Assembly (NCBI GenBank): GCA_007449985.2
Contig: VIIQ02000270.1
Coordinates: forward strand, 1 to 64,000
Direction: 5' to 3'
Origin: Desmodesmus armatus
Lineage: Eukaryota > Chlorophyta > Chlorophyceae > Sphaeropleales > Scenedesmaceae
DNA length: 64,000 nt
The notes under the pieces were generated by a model that ran no database searches, was not told where the DNA came from, and saw only the letters and a list, made by a program, of their open reading frames with translations. The stretch's first letter is position 1; each line of letters starts with the position of its first letter. A program made the translations under genes and the position numbers. This document shows positions 42,135 through 52,252 of the stretch, piece by piece.

Positions 42135-43955
42135 CTACTTGCTGGCCAGCCGACGCCTGCGCGTAGCCCTCTGGAATGCATGTGCTTTGCTTGCCGGTGA
42201 GTACAAGGTGTCCGCTCTCTTGGTGCCATGCTTCACAGACTTCTTTCGCACCTCCTCATCATCAGGTAGCGGCTTCACATTGTAGGTATCGTCCAGCCGG
42301 GGGTTGGGGTCCCATTGAGGGTTGAAACTCCTGCTGTGCTCCTGTTGCAACTGCAGGCAGTAGCCAAGGTTGACTGGCCCCGGACAGAAGTGCTGAAATA
42401 GCACTGCAGCCTCATGATCTCCGTCATCAAGTAGCTCCGCTGGCATGCGCTCGAACGCGCAAGGAAGAAATTGCAAAGGTGGGTCCCTTGGGGGTAGATT
42501 GGGGCTCTGGAAGGGGCCAGGGTCAGGAATGAAGCCTTTCATGGGTGTAGGGGTCCCCAGGGCGCCATTACTGTTGCCGACTGGGGTGTCGAACATCACC
42601 AGGGGCTGGGGTGGGGTGGCGCCGCCGCCCCTGTCTTGTGTCCACTCATTCTCAGCACGGGGCACTGTTGTCCCCTTGAATCCCAACTGCTCATCAAAAG
42701 CCAGAATATCATCGTACCACAGCTCACCGTCCTCTTGTGTCACCTCCGCTGTCTGTTCTGCCTCTGCAGGTGTCTCTGCAGCTTGAAGGGTGTAGCATGC
42801 AGCGTTGGAGTCCAATATGCCGCTACCCAGCCCTTGCGTGCAGGTGGGGTCCACATGCACAGTCCTCTTGCTGCAGCGGTAGTCATCGGAGTGGCTGAGG
42901 TCAGCCATCATGTTGTGGGCGCCGTAATTTGCCAGCTTGATTGGGTCCGCTCGCGGGGTGAGCAGAGAGGCTAGCAGCTCCTCATCCAGATCGTCTTCGT
43001 CCTCACACTCTGCCTGCCAGGGTGTTGTATATCCGTCAGATGCAGCATTGATCAGATGGTTGATCTGAGCAGTGCCTGCCTGTTGCTGCTGCCGTTGCAG
43101 GGCCATGCGAAGGGCTTGGATCTCACGGTCCTTCTCTTGCAACATTTGCAGCTGGATGAGCTCAGCGCGTTGCAGTCGCTTCCTCAGATTTTCCACAGCA
43201 GTAGGCTGAGGGTTGCGCACAGGTGGGTTGCTCTGTCTTGGTGACTTGTACTGCTGCCAGGGCTGAGCAGTAGGGTAGTAGTTGGGGCTGACCTGCAGCT
43301 GTCGTGGCCTGAAGGGTTGTTCCATGCAGCCAAAATCTTGCTCAACGTTGTCCTGCTGGCGTGGGCAGCCATCGTAGTCATGTAAGAGGCGGGGCTGGTA
43401 GCCAGTATGAGGTCCCAGGTCGGTGTCACGCTCGGGACTGTCCTCATTTTGATCACTCCAAAGGCCATTCCAATAGTCACAAAAGGCCACAATCTCTTGG
43501 ATGTGGTGTAGCCCTTGCCTTGCCACTTCCATTCTGAGCTCTGGGTAAAGACGTTGTATGAAACAGTAGATCAATGCATCGTCTTCAACTCTGCCTGCCC
43601 GCTGTGCGTTGCGCAGGTACCGGTCTCCGAAGTCCTTCACACTCTCATTGGGGTCCTGGGAACAACTCTCCAGCTTGGCAATATAAGACTCTCTGGTCTC
43701 GCCAAAGCGGCGCTCCATCTGCTCTTGGAAATCAGCCCAGTTGAGGAACTGACGCTGTCTTGACCATGTTGTAGCATTGCCAGTCAATCGTATCTTGGCG
43801 ACTTGTAGGCAGGTGGCGTCGCTCCAGTGGTAGAGGGAGGCCACTCCTTGCACATTGTCCAGCCAGACAGCAGGGTCTTGCCTGCCGTCGTATCTCTCAA
43901 TGGAATTGAGAGCTTGGGGTGTGGGCACCCCAATGTTGTCACGTACCAGATCCAT
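42135..43955 (-). CDS. gag: retrotransposon Gag protein (copy 2)
   Basis: Predicted protein identical to the copy at 37237-39057, including the amber codon. Identity implies very recent duplication, gene conversion or an assembly repeat. Confidence 0.88.
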   Translation of the reverse strand: MDLVRDNIGVPTPQALNSIERYDGRQDPAVWLDNVQGVASLYHWSDATCLQVAKIRLTGNATTWSRQRQFLNWADFQEQMERRFGETRESYIAKLESCSQDPNESVKDFGDRYLRNAQRAGRVEDDALIYCFIQRLYPELRMEVARQGLHHIQEIVAFCDYWNGLWSDQNEDSPERDTDLGPHTGYQPRLLHDYDGCPRQQDNVEQDFGCMEQPFRPRQLQVSPNYYPTAQPWQQYKSPRQSNPPVRNPQPTAVENLRKRLQRAELIQLQMLQEKDREIQALRMALQRQQQQAGTAQINHLINAASDGYTTPWQAECEDEDDLDEELLASLLTPRADPIKLANYGAHNMMADLSHSDDYRCSKRTVHVDPTCTQGLGSGILDSNAACYTLQAAETPAEAEQTAEVTQEDGELWYDDILAFDEQLGFKGTTVPRAENEWTQDRGGGATPPQPLVMFDTPVGNSNGALGTPTPMKGFIPDPGPFQSPNLPPRDPPLQFLPCAFERMPAELLDDGDHEAAVLFQHFCPGPVNLGYCLQLQQEHSRSFNPQWDPNPRLDDTYNVKPLPDDEEVRKKSVKHGTKRADTLYSPASKAHAFQRATRRRRLASK

Positions 43956-44041
43956 TGTAACTGAATGCGCAGTGGAAGCGCGGGTCACAGGATTGTCTCT
44001 TCAGCGGAGACAGCCCTTGATGGGACTGTTCTCCGCTACCA

Positions 44042-45921
44042 GCGGGCGCGGGGGGCACGGGGGGACGGCGAGGGGGCCGGGCCTGACGGGGGGTGACTGC
44101 CGCGCACAGCCGGTGCTGGCTTGGCAGCGGGTGCGGGGATGCAACTGGGTGTAGCGGAGTGGGGACAGCGACTGGCGGCAGGGCTCAGGGCCGCAGGCGC
44201 TGCAGTTGCAGGCTCGCTGTCAGGAAGGGCTGTCGGGGTCGGACGTGCCCCGCGGCGGGTGTGGGGTGTGGGGTCACTGGGGCTGCTGTAGCAGACGTAG
44301 GGACTCTCCTCAACAGGTATCACGCAGCCCAGGGATGATCGAAGGCCAAGAGTGCACAGGAAAGCACTCTGATGTCCACAATTGTAAACAGTCACCACTC
44401 AAAGCTCGATGCAGCCGCTGTGTAAGGCGGGTAAGGGGTGAAAGGGGCAAAAGGCTGCACAGGAGGTTGGGCTCACAAGGACGGGTGATCCCTCACTGCA
44501 CTGCTGTTGTGCCAGGGGGTAGGGGTTGCGGCACAAGGGATGATATCCCTCGCTGTACTGCTGCTGTGCCAGGGGGTTGGTACCCCTGGGTACTGCTGTC
44601 GTGCTGGGGGGTGGGTACCCCTGTATGCTGCTGCTGTGCCGGAGGTGGGGGTCCCAGCTACTGCTGTTGTGCCGGAGGTACCCCTCAAGGTACTGCTGTT
44701 GGTGCTTGCCAAACAAAGGGGGGATGAACTGTGCACTTGCTGCAGTGGCACTGCTGATGTTCAAACAAGTCACAGGGACTGGTTCCCAGACTCAGGGAAG
44801 GATTGCATGACTGCAAGCACCAACTCGACTCACTGTCTGACTTTCACGTAGCAAGAGACTTGTATCGACGCGCTGTGCGCGTGCTTCACATGGATTGTTG
44901 TCTGCACTGTACTGCTGGTATAGGAAGGGACTGCTGGTCACTCTGGGGCTCAGTCAGTCTAAGGCAGGTCGTGTCTCTCAAGACACCTTAGCAAGACAAA
45001 CCAGTCAGTCAGTTACATGAACAATCTCATGAATGCTCAAACGTAACCTTGACAACACAACCTCGAACTCCTCGGTCTCCTCGGTCTTCTCGACAACCTG
45101 CTCCGCGCCTGCTTATATAGTAATAGCAGGCGAAGCTTCTAGAATACGTAGTGAAGTTCATAACTGAACAACCAAACAAAGCATGCACAGGTGCATGCAT
45201 ATTTATTAGTCATCATCACAACTCCTGGCACCTCGCTGCTTGACCATCACCACCTTGCGAGGCCAGGCATTGCCACGAGAACATGATCGAGTCCTGCACT
45301 CGGAACCTTCGAGACACACTAGACCCCCCGTAGCTACAGGTCACCAGTGTGCCTGCAACATGGGCATCTCGACGCTACACAATCCGACAACAACACTAAA
45401 CATGCATGCAGAATCAAACCTTTAACTCCACCAAACGCTCAAGCACCCAGACCATACCCTCCACCACAGGTACTGTACAACTGCTGCTGAATGCAACAAC
45501 CACAGGGTATGCTCTGGTTCAACCTGAGATTTGCAAGTGCCACTACGGGTATCCAACACAACCGAAGGCAGCAGTCTAGCAGTCACTGCTGCCTTGCCAG
45601 TACAATCGTGCCAGGCTGGCACAAGCACTGCACCGCCTGGCCATACTATGCAGTTGCAACTGCTCAGCAGAACCCCAGGTTGGGCTCCTGAGCAGATGCT
45701 GGATATGCCACGATCCTCCACAGGGCCAGGTAAAGCCTGGCATGCAAGGGCACTGCTCCGCCGAACCCCAAGGTTGGGCTCCTGAGCAGATGCCGTGTGT
45801 GCAATAGTCTATCAGAAGGGCATGCGCTGCTGGTGCACAGCCCTGCCACTCGTAGTCTACCCATCACTCGCTGTAAGGCTGTCCACCCACGGTCACAGGT
45901 GTCAGCCCCCAAACAGCGACA
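44042..45921 (-). repeat. LTR copy 3 (5' LTR in element orientation)
   Basis: 1880 bp, identical to LTR2 as far as compared. It ends at cagcgaca (45914-45921), after which the sequence departs from the internal region and enters the host element. This fixes the outer LTR boundary as TGTCGC on the minus strand. Confidence 0.8.
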
Positions 45922-46181
45922 CCACCACAGAGCTTCACACAGCAAACCAAGCAGTCCAGAGCACGCAACATCGATAAAAAGCTTCTAGTGACGGACTTCA
46001 CCACTCAGACACCCTGCATATGGCCCTGAGCACGGCACACATCGGTCACTCTGTGGTCGCACCCAGTGGTGCCACCCTTAAGAAAAAAGTTTCGAGTTTG
46101 GCCAAATCAGTTGGCAGGGGGTCTAAGGACACCCAAACGATTATGATTCCACAATCTGGTGCCAAAAAGCCTCAGCAATGC

Positions 46182-46203
46182 TAATTGTATCCTTCCCCCT
46201 TAA
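46182..46203 (-). repeat. right terminal inverted repeat with TTAA
   Basis: Reverse complement of 33751-33772 without mismatch. Confidence 0.7.
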
Positions 46204-47079
46204 GCTTGTGCAGGGAGCAACTTGTTGAGCACAAATGCAGTTGAACTTGCTGAGCACAAATGCACATGGTGAACGCACCAACTGCGTGACTAAAAGAAGA
46301 GTATTGGGGTCCGGAAGCTGGTGGGGGAACAGTAGCTGGGATCGTAGTGACTAGTCAACTGAACAAGGCATTGGCGGTGAGACAAGTGCATGCTACCACC
46401 TGCCTCAACAACAGCGCACACCAGAACGCGCATCATGCACGCTGACAACCTGCTGCCCGTCCGTGCAGTGCTGTTTTGAACTTGCCTGCATTCTGCACTG
46501 CGGGCGAGACTCTTGAATAGCAACTTTCTCCCCTGCGTGCGTAGCGCAAGAGCAGCGTGGCTGCACATGCCAGAGTGGAGGGTACATCGCCCGCTTAGCT
46601 GGGCACTCGCCACGTACACAGACACCTTGCAATGTATGCATCGCACCGCTGAACCACTCATTGGCCCTTCTGGTAGACTCAGATGCAACACCCAGTGAGC
46701 TGACGGCAGCTTGCTAGTGCACCTCACGCTGCAAAAGTGTGACTGATGCTAGTGCAGTGTAACATATGTAACAGATGGAGAAGCCGGCCAGCTGTCGTGA
46801 GGTAGCATCCTGCCGCAGCTGCCAAACAGACGTCACAGTACTGGTGCAGCATGCCCAAGCAGCAGCAACTGGTGACACCACTGCATGTCAATGGCAGGCC
46901 GTCTGTATGGGTCCGACCACCTTTGACTGCAGGAATATTGCTCACACCCAACATTTATGCAAACTCACATAAACCCACGCAGCTGACTAGGCAGGATACC
47001 CCCACGAACAACACAATGAATGAAACATCAAGCCATACTGACTGTACAATGGGTTGCACATGTGCATCATGATGCATTG

Positions 47080-47900
47080 TACATCTTGCACAACTGCAAG
47101 ACCTCGGCAAGTCCTGCGCACTCACAGCATCCTGCAGCCACCTCCCATGAAGACACGTGATGCAACCCATGCAAAGTCCTGCAAGTCTCCAGAGACACCT
47201 TGATGATATGCCTGGCGTGGGCTGCAGATGCCATGAAGCACATGGCATCTCATTGCTGGCCCGGCGTTTTTGCCACAGAAACACAAAAGAAGACACACCA
47301 CAAGTCGGCTGGATTTGGCGCAGCCAGGCGGTGCAACCAGCGCATGCTCTCGCCAATGTGTCCTGCAGCAGCACTTGCCAAGTATGAGTACTGCTAGCGG
47401 CAACGGCCACCTGGACGCCATTGCAGTCCTGGTGTGCTGTGTGTTGTGACCTTCGTCTGACAAAAAAACACAGCAAAGCACAGCAGAAGGCCGTCGCTCA
47501 AGGTTCAAGCATGCCATGCCAGTGTTAAAGCTGCAGAGTCTCTCACACACATAGGCAAAAAGTGTCGCCTGCAGGCCCTATGCAACAGTAGCTTTCACAA
47601 TCTTCAGCTGCAGGCACAAAGTCATGCACAGAGTACGCACAAGGTGGGAAGAAAATCCCGTCTCAACCTCCAAACCCGCAGTAACGCTGCTCTATTCGTA
47701 TACATGAGGCTGACTGCTGGCCGCTGCCGCTGCAGCAGCCTCCATAGGCAGTGGGTGCCTGCACATGTACAAGTACGTGCCCACACCAACAAAGCTGCAA
47801 CGAAACTGGTATGTTGCAACTCTGGCACACGAAACACCGCCAAGCTACAACAAGAGCTCGACCAAGAGTGGTGCTAGTAGATATATGAACATTGTGCAGG
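47080..47900. repeat. segmental duplicate of 55000-55870
   Basis: Collinear matches: gctgcagatgccatg...cacagaaaca (47221 and 55160), aaacacagcaaagcacagcagaagg (47465 and 55417), gcctgcaggccctatgcaa (47568 and 55502), and a final caagagctcgaccaagagtgg / caaaagcttgaccaagcgtgg block. Both copies lie downstream (3') of an ankyrin gene. Confidence 0.65.
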
Positions 47901-48271
47901 CATGTACATAAACACTGCCCTGTCTGTCCTTAACCTCCATGCATTATGACTGCTGCCGCAAAGGGGCGGGGGGTAACTCCGGCAGAGCTTGAAACCTTGC
48001 CTGCCCTGATACATTCCTTGCCCTGATGTTGCACCACACGTCACTGTCTACCAGACACAGGACACCATTGCTGGCCGCGTGGGGTGCACTAATCTACAAC
48101 AATTGTGCTGTGCAGATGCATTGACGAGGTGTAACTGCTGCTTGCAGTCACCATCATGACCCACAGGTTGGTTATTCAGGGTGATGGGTATGCAGACATC
48201 CAGGCGAGGGTACCACCTGGGTACAAGGAAGCGACATTGACCAAGCATGTCATACATGCTGCAGGGCCCAG

Positions 48272-48302
<31 letters not shown>

Positions 48303-48394
48303 ACCATGTACCTGCTTGGATGCAACTCATGCGCTCAACACCACCAACTACTGCTGCGATCCTGCAACTGACTTTGACCCCAGCATGCGTCACA

Positions 48395-49010
48395 TGCTGG
48401 GGTCAAGGACAAACTAGCCCTCCCACACAACACCCCGCAGCAACTGCTGCATCAATCCACAAGGAGACATACTCAGACCAAGTAAGCCCGCATGCATGAG
48501 AGCCAGCTAGTAATAAAGCCATCCTGCGAAGGGGAAGTATGGGACGCAGCACACCTCACATGCACAGACCCAGCCCCCCACACAACACTCTACAGCAACT
48601 GCTGCATCAATCCTGCAAGAACTCAGGCTCAGACCAAGCAACCCACATGCAGGCGACCCAGCTATTATTACTGCCATCATGCAAAGAAGTAATACTGGGC
48701 GCAGCACACCCCACATGTGGGAGCCCAGCCCTCCCACACAGCACCCAGCAGCAGCTGCTGCATCAATCCTGCAAGGAACCTGACTCCAAGGCGGACGCAG
48801 CAAACCCCACATGCAGGAGACTCCGCTGGTATTGCAGCAAACCTGCAACAAAACAATATTGATACAGCATACCTTACATGCCAAGACCCAGACCTCCCAC
48901 ATGTACAGAACATCCACCAGCAACAGCTGCATCAATCCTGCAAGGGAACCCAACTGTGACCAAGCAATCCCCACCTACAGGAGACCCAGCTCCCACAACC
49001 ACAACCCCAC
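48395..49010. repeat. about 155-bp tandem repeat, four copies
   Basis: The anchor ctgctgcatcaatcc or a variant recurs at 48444, 48599, 48755 and 48924 (spacing about 155, 156 and 169 bp), each copy preceded by cccagccctcccacacarcac-like sequence and followed by a cccacatgcaggagac-like block. Confidence 0.75.
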
Positions 49011-49243
49011 ACATCAACAACATGGAGTGAGCACCAAGATGGCCCATGCCAACGACAACTGCCTTGCATTGCAACAAACCCATGCTGCCAGCCACCAACT
49101 GCCGACAACTGCACAAAACACGCGACTGGTGCTGCTGCTTACGTACATACCAAATCTCCGCAGCTCTCTGCCTGGACGAATCTACTGCTGGCCCCTCACA
49201 AGCTGCGGTGGCGCTTCCTAGCAGCAGGCCGCATTGGCATCTC

Positions 49244-50998
49244 CTAGGGGCTGGGGCTGCGGTCAGGCATCTTTGACTCTTCAGCAGCAGACTTTGGGCC
49301 CCCCACTGGCCGTGTGAGTGCTGCTGCTGCTGCTGCCGCAGGCCGCACACAGCCCTTCCCAACACGGTCAGCCGCCAGCTTTGTCCTCTTAGAGGGCTGC
49401 GACAGGATGCGGCCAGCCTGGTCGCGCCTGGAACGGCCTGAGGCAGCTGCATCTGGGGTGCTGCCGACGGTGAAGATTGCTGTGGCACTTGCCGCTGCAG
49501 ATGATGAGGGGGCTGTGGCCTGTGGCTGCACTGAGGGGGAGGGGCTTCGTGAGCGCTTGCGCAGACCAGCCACCCCTGTCCTGTCAGCGGCTGCTGCAGG
49601 GGCTGCAGCCTGTGGCTGCACTGTAGCGGCAAGACCTGCACTGTTAGGCCCCGAAGTCACTGCGGCCCCAGCAGAGGCAGGAGCATCATGGCCAGCAGCA
49701 GCAGCAGCCAGGGGAGCCTGGGGGGAGCCCTGAATGCTGCCACTGCCGTGCACAGGTGCCGGCTGCTGCTGGTGTGCATGCGCCGCAGCAGCAGCAGCAG
49801 CAGCCTCTGCCTGCTGCTGTGCAAACTCCAGCCGCTCCTGGTCAAGGGCCTGCTCCCGCACACGCATCTGCTCCTCCCAAGCGTCCCGCTGCTGTTCCCA
49901 AGCGTCCTGCTGCTGCTGCCGAGCAACCTGCTGCTGGTGCCCAGCAACCTGCTGCTCCTCCCAAGCCTGCAGCTGCTCCTGCCAAGCATCCAGCTGCTGC
50001 TGCCGCTGTTCCTGCTCCTGCTGCCGCCGGTCCTGCTGCTGCTGCCGCTGGACGCACTGATGCTGGTACTCCAACACGTCCCGCCCTTGCTGCAGCAATC
50101 GCATAGTCTCGTTGCGCAGCACCTGCTCAAAAGCCCGCACCCACTGCTCAAGGGTTTGCAGCGCCTGTGAAGCAGCGTGCTGCTGCCCCATCATGTACAC
50201 CAGGGTCTGGCTGGCGACAGACAGCGCATACAGGCTGTCCTCCTGCGCCAGAGACACGAGCCCCTGCATCAGCATGCGCTGTGCTGCTGCTGGGTCAACA
50301 CGCAGTGCAGCTGTGTACAGCCGAGAGATAAGCTCCAGCACCTCCGGCTCCTCTGCCAGCTGCTGAGCCTGGCCCCCTGCCCCTGGTCCTGCTGCTGCTG
50401 CTGGCCCTGGCCCAGCACCTGGCCCAGCCCCTGCTGCTGCTGCTGCTGGCCCTACCCCTGCTCCCTGTTCACCCTCTTCGGGTAACTCCCCATCGCTGTC
50501 ATCTGCATCGTCACTGACGGCGAGTGTGGTACCATCGATTGCTGCAACAGCGGCACATGCCAGTGCTTCTGCTTCATACTCTGCGCTGCGCGGGTGTGTC
50601 ATAAAAGCGTCCACAGCTTCAAACAGCTGGTATTTGGCTGCCATATCTAGGGCTGTGTCAACCCACTGGTTCCTCAGGGTATGATCAGCACCCGTGCTGA
50701 GCAGCAGTGACACGGCCTGCGCAGCCCTGCTGTCAGGAAGGTGATACACAGCATGATGCAGGGGGGCGTCGCCCCTGTCATTGATAGCATTCACGTCTGC
50801 ACCCCACTGAGGGGCAAGGACTGTGCTGAGAACAGCTGGGTCACCGCTGGCGGCTGCGGCATGGACTGGGGTGCTGCCGCCGCTGCAGCGAGCATTGACA
50901 TCTGCTCCCTGGTGCAGGAGGGCCTGCACCTGCTGCAGGGCGCGCTGCTGGCAGGCTGTGAAGAGTGGGGTATCCTGCAGGACCAGCTGGTGCTGCAT
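49244..50998 (-). CDS. ankyrin-repeat/coiled-coil protein 2
   Basis: 584 residues from the ATG at 50998. The frame is open further upstream, but the ATG context and leader (CCCGCCCAGC) match the paralogues. Ankyrin repeats occupy about residues 8-150: DTPLFTACQQRALQQVQALL, GADVNARCSGGSTPVHAAAA, GADVNAINDRGDAPLHHAVY, GADHTLRNQWVDTALDMAAK. After an acidic/Pro-Ala-Gly linker comes the family middle domain (LYTAALRVDPAAA, LYALSVASQTLVYMM), a Gln-rich coiled coil (QQEQEQRQQQLDAWQEQL) ending LEFAQQQAEAA, and an Ala-rich tail with LRKRSRSPSPSVQPQA and basic QPSKRTKLAADR, ending DRSPSP. The basic clusters look like nuclear localisation signals. Complete and unbroken. Specific function unknown. Confidence 0.85.
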   Translation of the reverse strand: MQHQLVLQDTPLFTACQQRALQQVQALLHQGADVNARCSGGSTPVHAAAASGDPAVLSTVLAPQWGADVNAINDRGDAPLHHAVYHLPDSRAAQAVSLLLSTGADHTLRNQWVDTALDMAAKYQLFEAVDAFMTHPRSAEYEAEALACAAVAAIDGTTLAVSDDADDSDGELPEEGEQGAGVGPAAAAAGAGPGAGPGPAAAAGPGAGGQAQQLAEEPEVLELISRLYTAALRVDPAAAQRMLMQGLVSLAQEDSLYALSVASQTLVYMMGQQHAASQALQTLEQWVRAFEQVLRNETMRLLQQGRDVLEYQHQCVQRQQQQDRRQQEQEQRQQQLDAWQEQLQAWEEQQVAGHQQQVARQQQQDAWEQQRDAWEEQMRVREQALDQERLEFAQQQAEAAAAAAAAHAHQQQPAPVHGSGSIQGSPQAPLAAAAAGHDAPASAGAAVTSGPNSAGLAATVQPQAAAPAAAADRTGVAGLRKRSRSPSPSVQPQATAPSSSAAASATAIFTVGSTPDAAASGRSRRDQAGRILSQPSKRTKLAADRVGKGCVRPAAAAAAALTRPVGGPKSAAEESKMPDRSPSP

Positions 50999-52114
50999 GC
51001 TGGGCGGGCAGCTTGACTGCAGGAACCTGCAAAGCAGCGGACGGCAGGGGGCGCAGGCACAGGCGTTGGGAGTGTCCACACTATGACAGCAGTGGCCCAC
51101 CACAGCAGAATGGATAGATATAACATACACACATATCTTTTCATACTTCTTGTGTGTGGTGTGGAGTGGTATCGCTGTGCTGTACACAGACTCTGAGAGG
51201 GCAACAGCCCCCAGGCGCTTGAGCGCTGTTCGGCTGTCGACTGGGATAGAGGCTTCGTGCCCCTCTGCAAGCCTGATCACGCTGATCATTGTGAACCTAC
51301 ATATCGGATCATTTGTATTGCAGCCACACACGCAGAGCGCCATACTACTTGTGCCTTGGTTACACACACACTGTAACCGCTACTACAGTACACCCTACCT
51401 TGCACTGCGTGCTTGCCTCTTTGGTGGCGGCTGAGGTAAGCACGACGTCAACGACAGAGATATGTACACTCAAATGGTACCAATTATGGCCCACACGCCA
51501 GCAGCAGCAGCTGCACGGCCATGTATGCATACACAGCGAACACAGTGCAGCAAAGCAATCCTGTTGCAACAGGAGGCCGAGTGGACCAAGCCTGCCTCGG
51601 ATTACAGAAGGCAAATCCTGCGAATCAAGTAATTGATCATTGACACTGCTAACCGTGCACAATGCAGCACAGCACAGAGGCACCGGTCATTCCATGATCA
51701 ATGGTGGATGGGCCAGGGGCATGGCCACCATGATGTTGTTGCTGTCAAGCTCGTACGGTTCACGCTGGATAGGGTCACTTCTATGTATCACACTCACCTA
51801 CAAGGATGACGGTAACAGAGAGGGCACGGTGGATGCAATTGAAGATTTTCTAGCTTAGCTAGCTAAGCTATGCCACGTAACTCAGTCCTGTCAGAGTCTG
51901 GAGCGAATGTCAGGATGAAAGACGTCAAGAGACATGATTGGGAGGATGGAAACCTTAGACACCAGCGCTGATGACAAACCAGTCGACCTGGTGAACCCCA
52001 AGGGTTGAACATCTACTGGCAACAACAGCCACGACACAGCACAGGACTCAGACTGGTTCTTATTCGAATCATTATCAGGCGGGTAAGACCCTGGCCAGCC
52101 GCTCCCGCGCTTGA
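50999..52114. other. region upstream of ankyrin gene 2
   Basis: On the minus strand a CAG acceptor lies just before the 5' leader (gttcctgcagtcaagctgcc), which is conserved with ankyrin gene 3, so an upstream non-coding exon and intron are likely. A short palindrome cttagctagctaag lies at 51855-51868. No other gene was seen. Confidence 0.4.
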
Positions 52115-52252
52115 TTCGTCAATTGATTGACCCCAGTTGGTGCAGTGCATCCCTGGGGATCTGGAGGTTGAGGAAAAAGTGCAAAGCCTTGCCAGCAGAC
52201 CCCTGTGCTGCTCAATTCCGCCACCCCAATCAATTGTATCCTTCCCCCTTAA
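52115..52252 (-). mobile_element. partial second copy of the TTAA/inverted-repeat element
   Basis: On the minus strand, TTAA (52249-52252) and GGGGGAAGGATACAATTG are followed by about 120 bp matching 33773-33890 (wwattggggtggc, cacaggggtctgctggc, cagggatgcactgcaccaact). The other end was not found, so it is probably truncated. Confidence 0.6.

Larger units (their letters stand above)
34247..45921 (-). mobile_element. tandem LTR-internal-LTR-internal-LTR retrotransposon array (gag-only type)
   Basis: Three copies of a 1.88-kb direct repeat (34247-36125, 39144-41023, 44042-45921) enclose two identical 3.0-kb internal segments; the period is 4898 bp. In element orientation (minus strand) the LTR begins TGTCGCTGTT and a primer-binding-site-like TGGTAGCGGAG directly follows its other end. 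A purine-rich GGGAGGGCAG lies just before the next LTR. Internal parts encode a Ty3/gypsy-like Gag but no protease, reverse transcriptase or RNase H motif that I can find, matching the TR-GAG class of non-autonomous elements that depend on another element's Pol. LTR1 differs from the others by one G in a G-run (34255-34259); no other difference was noticed. The layout is typical of unequal recombination between LTRs; assembly duplication is an alternative. No clear target-site duplication was found. Confidence 0.85.
33751..46203. mobile_element. TTAA-flanked inverted-repeat element containing a nested LTR array
   Basis: TTAA at 33751-33754 is followed by GGGGGAAGGATACAATTA (33755-33772); the exact reverse complement lies at 46182-46199 and is followed by TTAA at 46200-46203. 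TTAA target duplications with short terminal inverted repeats are the signature of piggyBac-superfamily transposons. Without the LTR array the element is only about 770 bp (33755-34246 plus 45922-46199) and has no visible transposase, so it would be non-autonomous. A partial copy of the same left end lies in inverted orientation at 52115-52252. Confidence 0.65.
46204..49243. other. spacer downstream of ankyrin gene 2, duplicated non-coding DNA
   Basis: No supported gene. 47080-47900 is a diverged copy of 55000-55870, and 48395-49010 is a tandem repeat. Confidence 0.5.

Noticed and set aside
50999..51367. N-terminal extension of ankyrin protein 2 by the upstream open frame
   Set aside because: The paralogues start at the equivalent ATG after a conserved leader that follows an acceptor site; the upstream stretch shows no similarity to ankyrin proteins.
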